Part shown: piece by piece, positions 16,447 to 24,482 of the stretch
Position numbering within the stretch: the stretch's first letter is position 1
How the letters are laid out: every line of letters begins with the position of its first letter
Assembly (NCBI GenBank): GCA_946482585.1
Contig: CAMLSI010000012.1
Location: 1 to 27,543 of the forward strand
Length of the DNA stretch: 27,543 nt
Direction: 5' to 3'
Origin: an uncultured Lysobacteraceae bacterium
GTDB taxonomy: Bacteria > Pseudomonadota > Gammaproteobacteria > Xanthomonadales > Rhodanobacteraceae
Notes under the pieces: model-generated
Databases searched by the model: none
The model's input: the letters and a program-made list of their open reading frames with translations, nothing else
Told to the model about the DNA's origin: nothing
Translations under genes and position numbers: made by a program

Positions 16447-17721
16447 TCAGCTCGGGACTTCGTTGCCGTCGCGTTCCGAGCCGACGATGATCCGGGCGTG
16501 GCGCTGGTAGGTCCAGTACGACCAGCTCCAGTTGATGAGCACGATGAGCCGGCTGCGGAATCCGATCAGGAACAGGACGTGGATCAGCAGCCAGAACCAC
16601 CACGCGACCAGACCCGACAGCTGCACGCGGCCAAGGTCGGCAACGGCGGCCATGCGACCTATGGTCGCGAGCGAACCTGCGTCGGCATAGCGGAACGGCG
16701 TGGTCGCGGCACCCGTGAGGCGAGCGCGAACCATCCGGGCCGCATGGGTGCCCATCTGCTTTGCGGCCGGCGCCACGCCGGGCACGGGCTTGCCGTCCTG
16801 CGACCGACTCGCGAGATCGCCGACGACGAAGATCTCGGGATGCCCCGGCACGCTGAGGTCGTCTTCGACCACGACGCGGCCCGCCCGGTCGAGCGGCGCG
16901 CCGAGGCATCTGCCCAGCGGCGAAGCGGCAACGCCCGCGGCCCAGAGCACGGTACGTGCGGCGATGCGTTCGTCGCCGAGCGCGATGCCGCCGGCGTCGA
17001 CGGCGCTGACCGCGCGGCCCGTATGTACTTCGACGCCGAGGCGTCGCAGCTGCGCGGCGGCTTTTTCCGACAGCGTCTCGGGCAGCGCGGACAGCACGCG
17101 CGGTCCGGCTTCCACCAGCAGCACGCGCGCCGCGGCCGGATCGACGCGGCGGAACTCGCGCCGCAGCGTGTGGCGTGAGATTTCCGCAAGCGTGCCGGCG
17201 AGTTCCACGCCGGTCGGTCCCCCGCCGATCACGACGAAATTGAGCCAGGCGGCGCGGCGCGCCGGATCGGTTTCGGCCTCGGCGCGTTCGAACGCGGTGA
17301 GTACCCTGCGCCGGATCAGCAGTGCATCGTCGAGCGTCTTCAGTCCTGGCGCGTGTACGGCCCAGTCGTCATGGCCGAAATAGGCGTGCCGCGCGCCGCT
17401 TGCGACGATGAGGTAGTCATACCCCAGTTCGCTGCCGTCGGCGCACCGCAGGCGACGCGAATCGCGCTCGATCGCTATCACGTCGCCGAGCAGCACAGTC
17501 GCATTGCGCTGACGTCGCAGAATATGGCGCAGCGGCGCGGCGATGTCCGGCATCGACAGCCCGGCTGTCGCGACCTGATACAGCAACGGCTGGAACAGGT
17601 GGTGATTGACGCGATCGACGAGCGTTATGCGGACCGGACTCCGCGCAAGGGCCCGGGCGGCCCACAACCCCCCGAATCCCCCGCCGACGATGACCACGTG
17701 CGGTTGGTGTTCACTGTGCAT
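16447..17721 (-). CDS. ndh: NADH dehydrogenase type II (NDH-2), single subunit
   Basis: This is a non-proton-pumping NADH:quinone oxidoreductase on the cytoplasmic face of the inner membrane. The 424-residue protein has two dinucleotide-binding folds: the FAD motif GGGFGG (13-18) and the NAD motif GGGPTGVE (166-173). A third FAD contact is IFVVGDLA (about 298-305). The quinone-site region holds PGVAPAAKQMG. A hydrophobic C-terminal segment (about 375-402, Trp-rich) probably anchors it to the membrane. The N-terminal QPHVVIVGGG supports the ATG at 17721. It lies 21 bases downstream of priA on the same strand, so the two may be co-transcribed. Related pyridine nucleotide-disulphide oxidoreductases are the only real alternative. 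Confidence 0.9.
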   Translation of the reverse strand: MHSEHQPHVVIVGGGFGGLWAARALARSPVRITLVDRVNHHLFQPLLYQVATAGLSMPDIAAPLRHILRRQRNATVLLGDVIAIERDSRRLRCADGSELGYDYLIVASGARHAYFGHDDWAVHAPGLKTLDDALLIRRRVLTAFERAEAETDPARRAAWLNFVVIGGGPTGVELAGTLAEISRHTLRREFRRVDPAAARVLLVEAGPRVLSALPETLSEKAAAQLRRLGVEVHTGRAVSAVDAGGIALGDERIAARTVLWAAGVAASPLGRCLGAPLDRAGRVVVEDDLSVPGHPEIFVVGDLASRSQDGKPVPGVAPAAKQMGTHAARMVRARLTGAATTPFRYADAGSLATIGRMAAVADLGRVQLSGLVAWWFWLLIHVLFLIGFRSRLIVLINWSWSYWTYQRHARIIVGSERDGNEVPS

Positions 17722-17742
17722 GATGTGCTCACGAGATGGCCT

Positions 17743-19923
17743 TCAATAGAGGTCGAGCGGGTCCACGTCGAGGGACCAGCGAACGCGCCGCGCCGAGGGC
17801 AGCTGGCGCCAGGTTTCCATCCAGGTCGGCAGCACGGCCTGGAGTTTGCTTCGATCGTTCGCCGACAGAATCATCTGGCTGCGCGCGAACCCCGCGCGCA
17901 ACGGCATCGGTGCCGGAATCGGACTGTGCACCTCCACGCCGTCGGCGCCGCCGGCGGCCGCATGGCAGGCCGCCAGGAATTCCTGCGGCGCGAGCGGATC
18001 CTTGGCTTCCGCGCGCAGCAGGGCGAGGTGCGCGAACGGCGGCCAGCCGGCATCGCGACGTTCGTCGAGCAGTTGCTGCGCCAGCGCGCGATAGCCGCCC
18101 TTCAACAGCGTGGCTAACAGCGCGTCGTCCGGATGGTGCGTCTGCAGCAACACCGTGCCGGGCTTGCTCGCGCGGCCGGCGCGGCCGGCGACCTGCACGA
18201 TGAGCTGGCCGAGCCGCTCGCTTGCGCGGAAATCGATGCTGTGCAGTCCTTCGTCGACACCGAGGATCGCGACGAGAGTGAGGTTCGGCAGGTCATGCCC
18301 TTTGGCGAGCATCTGCGTGCCGACGTAGATGCCGGGCTGATGCGGTCCGAGCCGGTCGAGCAGCGCCTCGAGCGCGCCGCGTCGTCGCGTCGTTTCGCGA
18401 TCGATACGAACTACCGGCGTATCGGGGAACAGCTCGGTCAGCGCTTCCTCGAGGCGTTCGGTGCCCTGTCCCTGCGGCATCAGCTGTGCGCTGCCGCACT
18501 CGCCGCACTGTGTCGGCACGCGACGTTCGGCTTCGCAGTGGTGGCAGACGAGACGGCCGCGCTGGCGGTGCAGGGTCATCGGCTTCGCGCAGCGCTCGCA
18601 GTCGGCGTGCCAGCCGCAATCGTGGCAGAGCAGTACCGGCGCATAACCGCGCCGGTTGCGGAAGATCAGCGCCTGTTCGCCGCGCGCGAGCGCGTCGCCG
18701 ATCGCGCTCAGCAATTCCGGACCGAGGCCGTGACTCAGGCGCGTGCGCCGTGCATCTACGATGCGCAATTGCGGCGGACGCGCGTCGCCGGCGCGCTGCG
18801 GCAGGTCGAGTCGTTCATAGCGGCCCGCGGCGACGTTGGCGAGGCTTTCGAGCGACGGCGTCGCCGAGCCGATCACGACCGGGATCCCGAGCGCGCGTGC
18901 ACGGACCAGCGCGAGATCGCGCGCGTTGTAGCGAAAACCATCCTGCTGCTTGTACGAGCCGTCGTGTTCCTCGTCGATGGCGATCAGGCCGAGCTTCGGC
19001 ATCGGCGAGAAGATCGCCGAACGTGTGCCGAGGATGACCGCCGCGTCGCCGCGCGCGGCAGCGAGCCAGGCGCGCGAACGCTCGGCTTCGGCCAGTCCCG
19101 AATGCAGCGCGTGCACGCGATGGCCGAAGCGGTCGCGAAAACGGCGCAGGGTCTGTGGCGTGAGTCCGATTTCCGGCACAAGCATCAGCGCCTGGCGTCC
19201 CTGCGCGAGCACGCGATCGATGAGTCCGAGATAGACCTCGGTCTTGCCGCTGCCGGTCACGCCTTCGAGCAGCCATGACTGGAAGCGATCCAGCGCCGCG
19301 CCGACACGCGCGATCGCCTCGTCCTGGGCCGCATTCAGCGGCGGCGGCGTCACGACGGTCGCCGTGAGGTCCGTGCTCGCCGCGACCGCGACGGTTTCGA
19401 CGAGGCCGCGCTGGCGCAGCGCCGTCGCACTGTCGCGCCAGCGCGGCAGTGCGAGGTCGAGCGAGGCGTAGGTCAGCGGTCCGCCCGCGAGGCGTTCGAA
19501 CAGTTCGCGGATGCGCGTGCCGCGGCGCAGGGTGTCGGCGCCGGTCTCGCGACCTTCCGCGCTGAGCGCGAGCGCGCGATATCCTTCGAGCGGCAACGGC
19601 TTCGCCTGTCGCAGTCCGACCGGCAATGCCGTCTCGAGCACGGCGCCGAGCGGATGCTGGTAGTAGCGCGAAGCCCATTGCAGGGTCGACAGCAGTTCGC
19701 GCGTGAGCAACGGTTCCGCATCGAGCATCCGGATGACCGGCTTGAGCTTGCCGCGCGGCACTTCGCTCTCGGTCGCGCTGCCGACGACGATGCCGACTTG
19801 GCGTCCCGGGCCGAACGGCACGACGACGCGGCATCCGGGCGCGGGCATCGTGCCGCGCGGAGCGAGGTAGTCGAACAGCTGCGGTAGCGGCACCGGTACG
19901 GCGACGCGCAGGATCTCGGGCAT
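17743..19923 (-). CDS. priA: Primosomal replication protein N' (PriA helicase)
   Basis: This superfamily 2 helicase recognises stalled forks and D-loops and reloads the replisome. The 726-residue product is full length (E. coli PriA is about 730). It has the N-terminal DNA-binding start (ILRVAVPVPLPQLFDYL), Walker A GVTGSGKT (221-228), and the DEEH box (317-320). Motif III-like GSATPS is near 352. A zinc-binding insert has eight cysteines (433, 436, 442, 445, 460, 463, 473, 476), followed by the helicase motifs GTQMLAKGHD and VAGRAGR. All functional residues seem present. The start at 19923 gives the canonical MPEILRVAVPVP. The 147 bases upstream of it presumably hold its promoter, but I see no clear -35/-10 there. 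Confidence 0.96.
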   Translation of the reverse strand: MPEILRVAVPVPLPQLFDYLAPRGTMPAPGCRVVVPFGPGRQVGIVVGSATESEVPRGKLKPVIRMLDAEPLLTRELLSTLQWASRYYQHPLGAVLETALPVGLRQAKPLPLEGYRALALSAEGRETGADTLRRGTRIRELFERLAGGPLTYASLDLALPRWRDSATALRQRGLVETVAVAASTDLTATVVTPPPLNAAQDEAIARVGAALDRFQSWLLEGVTGSGKTEVYLGLIDRVLAQGRQALMLVPEIGLTPQTLRRFRDRFGHRVHALHSGLAEAERSRAWLAAARGDAAVILGTRSAIFSPMPKLGLIAIDEEHDGSYKQQDGFRYNARDLALVRARALGIPVVIGSATPSLESLANVAAGRYERLDLPQRAGDARPPQLRIVDARRTRLSHGLGPELLSAIGDALARGEQALIFRNRRGYAPVLLCHDCGWHADCERCAKPMTLHRQRGRLVCHHCEAERRVPTQCGECGSAQLMPQGQGTERLEEALTELFPDTPVVRIDRETTRRRGALEALLDRLGPHQPGIYVGTQMLAKGHDLPNLTLVAILGVDEGLHSIDFRASERLGQLIVQVAGRAGRASKPGTVLLQTHHPDDALLATLLKGGYRALAQQLLDERRDAGWPPFAHLALLRAEAKDPLAPQEFLAACHAAAGGADGVEVHSPIPAPMPLRAGFARSQMILSANDRSKLQAVLPTWMETWRQLPSARRVRWSLDVDPLDLY

Positions 19924-20070
19924 GGACGACAGACGCTTCGCGATACGGGGTCGATCCGGTCGGGACTGCAGCGTAGCTGGGGACGCGCGAACTGGAAACC
20001 AATCCGTGCGCTGCCGCGCGAGTACGGCTGACAGAATCCGCCGGAATGATCCGCCGTTACGCGTGAGGCA

Positions 20071-21036
20071 TCACACTCGCGTGCCGAAGCCGCGTTCGGC
20101 CGCGCGCCGCACCAGCCACTGCGCGGTCGCGAGATCCTGCACGATGCTGCCCAGCGACTTGTACGCGGTGAGGTCGGTATCGGCGCGGCGTCCCTCGAGA
20201 CGGCCCGCGAGCACGTCGCCGATTTCGCCGAGCACGTGGCCGTCGTCGACGAGTCCGGCCTGCTTCGCGCGCAGGAATTCGGCGCCCTGGTGCAGCACGG
20301 ATTCGCGATGGTCCGCAAAGAACCGCGTGCGCTGCACGACCACGTGATCGACTTCGACCGGGCCTGCGCGTCCGGATCCGACCAGATTCACGTGCATGCC
20401 GGGTTCGAGCTGACTGCCGAACAGGATGGGCTCGTGCGCAGCCGTGAGGCAGCAGACGATATCGGCACCGGCGACGGCGTCGGCGACGGTGTCGCAGGCA
20501 CGCAGCGGTGCCGTTCCGCATTGCCGCGCGACGAATGCGTCGGCGCGGTCGCGCGAGCGACCCCAGACCCGCACCTCGGCGATGTCGCGCACGCGGGCGA
20601 TCGCGTCGAGATGCGTCGCCGCCTGTTCGCCGTAGCCGAGCAGCGCCAGCGTGCGCGCATCGCGGCGCGCGAGCGCGTCGGTCGCGAGTGCCGATGCCGC
20701 GGCGGTGCGCATCGCGGTAACGGCGCTCGCGTCGACGAGTGCGACCGGCGCGCCGCTGTCGCGATCGAACAGCACGATCGCGCCCTGATGTGAGGGCAGG
20801 CCGCGCGCGAAGTTGCGCGGAAACACGCTGATCAGTTTTGCGCCGAAACTGCCGTCGGCGAGCGCACCCGGCATCAGACCGAACGCATCACCTTCATCGA
20901 GATCGAGGATGCTGCGCAGCGGCTGGCGTGCGCGGCCGTCCGACAGCGCGATCATCGCGTCGCGCAGCACCGCGATGCAGTCGCTCGGGTCGAGCTCGGC
21001 GCGCACCTGCGCCGCGTCGATCACGAGCAGGTTCAT
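20071..21036 (-). CDS. Ornithine cyclodeaminase/mu-crystallin family protein
   Basis: The 321-residue NAD(P)-binding protein belongs to the ornithine cyclodeaminase/mu-crystallin family. It contains the conserved Lys67 (FGAKLIS), the hallmark DASAVTAMRTAAASAL (102-117), and the dinucleotide loop GYGEQA (134-139). The DCPGKTE-like catalytic loop of true ornithine cyclodeaminases is replaced by LVGSGRAG. The enzyme may therefore be an imine or ketimine reductase or an alanine-dehydrogenase-like enzyme; the substrate cannot be assigned. Its start overlaps the stop of the upstream BASS transporter gene by four bases. That suggests the pair imports and processes one substrate, although this is inference. 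Confidence 0.83.
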   Translation of the reverse strand: MNLLVIDAAQVRAELDPSDCIAVLRDAMIALSDGRARQPLRSILDLDEGDAFGLMPGALADGSFGAKLISVFPRNFARGLPSHQGAIVLFDRDSGAPVALVDASAVTAMRTAAASALATDALARRDARTLALLGYGEQAATHLDAIARVRDIAEVRVWGRSRDRADAFVARQCGTAPLRACDTVADAVAGADIVCCLTAAHEPILFGSQLEPGMHVNLVGSGRAGPVEVDHVVVQRTRFFADHRESVLHQGAEFLRAKQAGLVDDGHVLGEIGDVLAGRLEGRRADTDLTAYKSLGSIVQDLATAQWLVRRAAERGFGTRV

Positions 21037-21932
21037 GCCGCGGTCGCCTGCGCGTTCGCGGCTGCGGTTTCGCGCCGGCGCAGCCAGCGCACGAGCAGCC
21101 CGGCGTTCGCGATCATGATGATGCCGTAGATCGTCGGCGTGATCGCGAGCGACATGGACTTGAGCACCGACAGCGACAGGAAGGTCGCCATCGTCGCGTT
21201 GTGGATGCCGACCTCGATCGCGACCGTGAGGCTGTCGTTGCGATTCAGTCCGAGCAGCCCCGCGATCAGCAGGCCGAGTCCCATGCTCGTCGCGTTGAGC
21301 ACGAAGGCGGCGGGGCCTGCGCGCAGCAGATTGTCGACGACGAGCCCCAGGCTCGCGAACACGGCGAAGCCGATCACCGCGACCAGCACGACCAGCGACG
21401 CGGGCCGCAGCCAGACTGTCATGCGCTCGGCGGCATCGGGCCAGAGATAGCGCACGAGCATGCCGGTCAGGATCGGCGCGAGCGTCATCTGCGCGAGCTG
21501 CAGCATCGTCGCCGGTACCGACAGCGGAGGCACGTCGCCGCCGACGAAATAGTGGGCGAGTCCCCAGTTCATCAGCGGCGGAATCGTGAACACCGTGATC
21601 AGGCTCGACGATGTCGTCAGCACTACTGCGAGCGCGACGTTGGCTTTGGCCGCGTAGGTGATTGCGTTCGAGGTGATGCCACCGGGACAGATCGCGAGGA
21701 TGAACAGTCCCGTCGCCATCGCGGGCGGTAGCCGGAACGCCCAGGCGACGAGCACGGCGAGCGGCGGCAGCAGCACGAGCTGGCCGAACAGGCCGCCGAA
21801 CACCGCACGCGGATTGCGCGCGACCTCGGCGAAATCGCGCGGCTTCAGCGACAGCCCCATGCTCAGCATGATCGCGACGAGCCCGACCGGCACGACGACG
21901 CGGTTGATCAGGGCGACGAATTCCTCGGACAT
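21033..21932 (-). CDS. Bile acid:sodium symporter (BASS) family transporter
   Basis: The 299-residue inner-membrane protein has about nine or ten hydrophobic segments. It carries the two family signatures: CPGGITSNAITY with the following polar stretch (about 82-112), and EVGIHNATMAT (about 240-250), which lines the sodium and substrate sites. Family members move bile acids, pantoate, keto-acids or other organic anions with sodium; the substrate here is unknown. The C-terminal tail is short and Ala-rich. The gene leads a two-gene unit with the ornithine-cyclodeaminase-like enzyme (ATGA overlap). Its leader contains a long inverted repeat (21950-22115). GGAGA shortly before the ATG (TCTCC on the + strand at 21939-21943) is a plausible ribosome binding site. 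Confidence 0.88.
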   Translation of the reverse strand: MSEEFVALINRVVVPVGLVAIMLSMGLSLKPRDFAEVARNPRAVFGGLFGQLVLLPPLAVLVAWAFRLPPAMATGLFILAICPGGITSNAITYAAKANVALAVVLTTSSSLITVFTIPPLMNWGLAHYFVGGDVPPLSVPATMLQLAQMTLAPILTGMLVRYLWPDAAERMTVWLRPASLVVLVAVIGFAVFASLGLVVDNLLRAGPAAFVLNATSMGLGLLIAGLLGLNRNDSLTVAIEVGIHNATMATFLSLSVLKSMSLAITPTIYGIIMIANAGLLVRWLRRRETAAANAQATAA

Positions 21933-21949
21933 GGCGGTCTCCGTGTGCC

Positions 21950-22115
21950 TAGTGGCCGGTAACGGACGAATCGGAAGAGGGATCGCAAAGGTTTGGTCGT
22001 GCAGGGTACTGCCGCGGAGCGCAGCCGACAGCCCGAGCGATTGGCCAGGCGAGCGGTAAGTCCTGCGCGGCCAGGACGAGCGGGCTGCTTTCGATTCGTC
22101 CGTTGCTGGCCACTA
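21950..22115. repeat. Inverted-repeat element, MITE-like, between the transporter and dipeptidase genes
   Basis: The left arm (21950-21976) and right arm (22089-22115) are inverted copies of about 27 bases with three mismatches (core AACGGACGAATCG). They enclose about 112 bases. The termini read TA-GTGGCC...GGCCAC-TA, so the element is flanked by TA dinucleotides, as expected for TA-targeting (IS630/mariner-like) insertions. The interior holds further dyads: GTCCTG-N6-CAGGAC, and CAGCCCG...CGGGCTG. No open frame is inside. The TAG stop of the dipeptidase gene uses the TA and first base of the right end. Other copies in the genome would be needed to call it mobile. Confidence 0.6.
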
Positions 22116-23291
22116 TTGCCAGACCGCCTTCGCGTAGCGCAGGAAGTTGCCGCCGAGAATCTTCTCGATGCGCGTCGCGGCGTGGCCCCGTTTCTCCAGC
22201 CGCGCGGCGAGTTCGAGATACTGATCGGCGCCGCGCAAGTCGACCGCGAACGGCAATGTCTGTGGCCCTTCGCCGGGCGCGGCGACACCGGCCTTGCGCC
22301 GCTCCTCGTTCATGCGCGCGAGCACGGCGCGGTACGCGTCGAGGTCGTCGATCTGCGTCGTCGTGCCGTCGGTGCCGATGCCGACGGCCTCCTCGCCGCA
22401 GACCTTGACCGCGTGTTCGATGTGCGCGATGACGTCGTCTGCCGTGACGTTGCCCCGGGTCGCGAGGAACGGCATGAAATAGATGCCGACGAAGCCGCCT
22501 TTGTCGGCGACGAGCTTCAGTTCCTCGTCGGTCTTGTTGCGTGGCAGGTCCACGAGGGCGCGACAGCCGGTGTGATTGATCGAGATGGGCTGCTTCGACG
22601 CTCGCGCGGCTTCGAGGCAGGTCTTCTCGCCGCTGTGCGACAGATCGACCATGAGGTGATTTTCATTGAGTCGCGCGACGACTTCGCGGCCGAACGGAGT
22701 CAGCCCGCGATTCTCTTTTGCCATCGCGCCGTCGCCGACCGCATTGGCCGGGTTGTAAGTCAGCTGGATCACGCGCACGCCGAGGTCGGCGAAGACATCG
22801 ATGCGTTCGAGCTCGTCGCCGATCATCGCGCTGTTCTGGAAACCGTAGATCAGCCCGACCTTGCCGTCGCGGCGCGCCTGTTCGATGTCGGCTGCGCGCA
22901 GCACCTTCAGAAAGACGGCCGGGTAGTCCTGCAACAGCCGCTCGTACTGCGCGATCTCGGACACCGTGCGCCGGAACGGGTCCCCGGGACCGGCGACGTA
23001 GCCCAGGGTGCAGTTGACCGCCGTCAGGCCCGAAGCGCGCAAGTCGGCGAGCTCGCGTGCGTCGACCGTGATCCGCTTGCGCTTGCCCTCGGCGAGGCCG
23101 GACGGGTTGTCGTCGCTGCCTTCGGCGTTGGGGTTGCCGATGCCGCCGAGCGCATTGACGATGAGGCTGCCGCGCCAGCGCCGGTACCGGTCGGCATCCG
23201 CATGGAGCCGCGGCGCCGCGAGCGCGGTCGTGGCGGCGGCGGTCAGGGCCAGGAAGCGGCGGCGATCGAGCGAGGCGTCGAAGGCGGACAT
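22113..23291 (-). CDS. Membrane dipeptidase-like (peptidase M19) protein, Tat-exported, atypical metal site
   Basis: The 392-residue protein begins with a twin-arginine signal (DRRRFLAL at 9-16, hydrophobic stretch, LAAP near 24-27), so it is probably folded before export to the periplasm. The body is M19-like: LTYNPANAVGDG, LTPFGREVV, VDLSHSG (His219), INHTGCRAL (His240), GIGTDG (Asp308) and a C-terminal GGNFLR. The two His ligands and the catalytic-type Asp are kept. The usual N-terminal HxD zinc ligands are replaced by VNALGG (45-50), and the bridging Glu by Gln152 (GFQNS). It may bind one metal, act on a different substrate, or be inactive. The stop codon lies at the edge of the 21950-22115 repeat, but the protein ends where family members normally end. 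Confidence 0.85.
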   Translation of the reverse strand: MSAFDASLDRRRFLALTAAATTALAAPRLHADADRYRRWRGSLIVNALGGIGNPNAEGSDDNPSGLAEGKRKRITVDARELADLRASGLTAVNCTLGYVAGPGDPFRRTVSEIAQYERLLQDYPAVFLKVLRAADIEQARRDGKVGLIYGFQNSAMIGDELERIDVFADLGVRVIQLTYNPANAVGDGAMAKENRGLTPFGREVVARLNENHLMVDLSHSGEKTCLEAARASKQPISINHTGCRALVDLPRNKTDEELKLVADKGGFVGIYFMPFLATRGNVTADDVIAHIEHAVKVCGEEAVGIGTDGTTTQIDDLDAYRAVLARMNEERRKAGVAAPGEGPQTLPFAVDLRGADQYLELAARLEKRGHAATRIEKILGGNFLRYAKAVWQ

Positions 23292-23324
23292 GACGGTCTA
23301 CCGGCAGGGCGAAGCGCCGATCAT

Positions 23325-23360
23325 GTCCGAGGCCGGGAAGGCGCGCCAGGGGCCTCGGAC
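23325..23360. repeat. Perfect inverted repeat upstream of the dipeptidase gene
   Basis: GTCCGAGGCC (23325-23334) and GGCCTCGGAC (23351-23360) form a perfect 10-base-pair dyad around a 16-base spacer, 34-69 bases before the dipeptidase start. It could be an operator or an RNA hairpin in the leader. No T-run follows on either strand, so it is not an obvious terminator. Confidence 0.5.
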
Positions 23361-23466
23361 GTGTCCGCCGGCCGGCTCCGCCAACGTTCCCGAGCGCTCC
23401 CGCAACATTCTTGGGCGTTGCGTGAGCATTGGCGTACAGAGAACTGTTTTGAAAAGGATTTAACGC

Positions 23467-23489
23467 TTATCCACAAGGCCTGTGGATAA
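23467..23489. promoter_or_regulatory. Pair of inverted DnaA boxes
   Basis: TTATCCACA (23467-23475) and its exact reverse complement TGTGGATAA (23481-23489) are consensus high-affinity DnaA boxes facing each other across five bases. Weaker matches follow: TGTGGAAGA at 23493-23501 (two mismatches) and TGTGAATCA at 23584-23592 (one mismatch from TTATTCACA on the opposite strand). They lie in a comparatively AT-rich gap. The site could be a DnaA-controlled promoter, a DnaA-titration site or part of an origin; dnaA, dnaN, gidA and rpmH are absent. Confidence 0.7.
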
Positions 23490-23885
23490 GCTTGTGGAAG
23501 AACGACCGGCAGTCGCGTGCAAAGGCCGTAAATACGGGCTTCGCCCGAGCTTGGTGAATCTTTAATCAATTCGCCATAAGCCTTGTGAATCAGTAGGTTA
23601 AATTGTCTTAAAAGGGTCATATGCAGCACTTTGTGGTTTGCTGCAGCGTCTTCCCGCCGCCGCCGCCGGGCTGTGTACAACGCTTGACACGGCGGCTGCG
23701 CTCGCTCCACCGCGCCGTTGCTGGGTTTGTCGCGTGTCAACCAGGGCGGACGCTGCGCGTTGAGGGGCCTAGGACGCGGCGGAAAGCGTCCGAGCGGAGC
23801 CGCCGGCAGGCCTTCGTGCTGGCGGCGCCACGACGAACCGGGACCGCCCATGCCGCATGACGATCGACTCAGCCGCACCCCTACA

Positions 23886-24482
23886 ATGACTGCTCACCCG
23901 GCGACGGACCTGGATTGGATGCCACTGGACGATGCGCATGCCGCTACCGCGAAGACTCGCCTCGACGGCTTTCTGCGCAGCGTCGAGCGGCGGGCGCTGC
24001 GTATCGCCGAGCTCTCGGTCGGCCATCGCGACGAGGCGATGGACCTGGTGCAGGAAGCCATGCTCGCGTTCGTGCGCAACTACGCGGGCAAGCCCGAGGC
24101 GGAATGGCCGCCGCTGTTCTACCGCGTACTCGACAGCCGCGTGACCGACTGGCACCGGCGCAGCCAGGTGCGCGGACGCTGGCTCGCGGCGCTGTGGCCG
24201 TCGCGCAACGATGACGATGACGACGATCCCATCGCGACCGCGGTCGACGCCGCGGAAACCGGTCCGCTCGCGCGGCTCGTCAGCGAGGACGCGGGGCAGG
24301 CGCTCGACGCGGCGCTGCGCGGACTGCCGCTGCGCCAGCGCCAGGCGTTTCTGCTGCGGATCTGGGAAGGACTCGACGTGGCCGACACGGCCATCGCCAT
24401 GCGCTGCGGCGAAGGCAGCGTAAAAACGCATCTCTGGCGCGCGCTCAACGCGCTGCGCACTGCCCTGGAGGCGCATCGATGA
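23886..24482 (+). CDS. Sigma-70 family (ECF-like) RNA polymerase sigma factor
   Basis: From the ATG at 23886 the product has 198 residues. Region 2 (about 27-95) includes DEAMDLVQEAMLAFVRNY and the promoter-melting part FYRVLDSRVTDWHRR. After an acidic linker (DDDDDP), region 4 (about 137-195) includes LRGLPLRQRQAFLLR and a helix-turn-helix ending EGSVKTHLWRALNALR. No region 1.1 or 3 is present, so it is ECF-like. The start is uncertain: an in-frame ATG at 23850 has a GGGA ahead of it and would add 12 residues. The stop overlaps the next start as ATGA. The downstream membrane protein is placed where an anti-sigma factor would be. This set of genes is typical of Xanthomonadales-like genomes as far as I recall. 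Confidence 0.88.
   Translation: MTAHPATDLDWMPLDDAHAATAKTRLDGFLRSVERRALRIAELSVGHRDEAMDLVQEAMLAFVRNYAGKPEAEWPPLFYRVLDSRVTDWHRRSQVRGRWLAALWPSRNDDDDDDPIATAVDAAETGPLARLVSEDAGQALDAALRGLPLRQRQAFLLRIWEGLDVADTAIAMRCGEGSVKTHLWRALNALRTALEAHR

Larger units (their letters stand above)
23292..23885. other. Divergent intergenic region with a relatively AT-rich centre
   Basis: This 594-base gap lies between the divergent dipeptidase and sigma-factor genes and is the only gap over 300 bases. It holds the 23325-23360 dyad, two perfect inverted DnaA boxes (23467-23489), a CGGGC-TTC-GCCCG hairpin (23535-23547), and a stretch from about 23440 to 23640 that is clearly richer in A/T than its surroundings. TTGACA at 23684-23689 has no matching -10. 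The open frames across it are unconvincing. Promoters of both flanking genes should lie here, but I cannot place them. Confidence 0.7.

Noticed and set aside
23684..23689. TTGACA as a sigma-70 -35 for the sigma-factor operon
   Set aside because: No -10-like hexamer lies 16-18 bases downstream; the sequence there is GC-rich.
23321..23878. Minus-strand frame of 185 codons in the divergent gap
   Set aside because: Spans the DnaA boxes and the relatively AT-rich region, with low-complexity ends, no ribosome binding site and no recognisable family.
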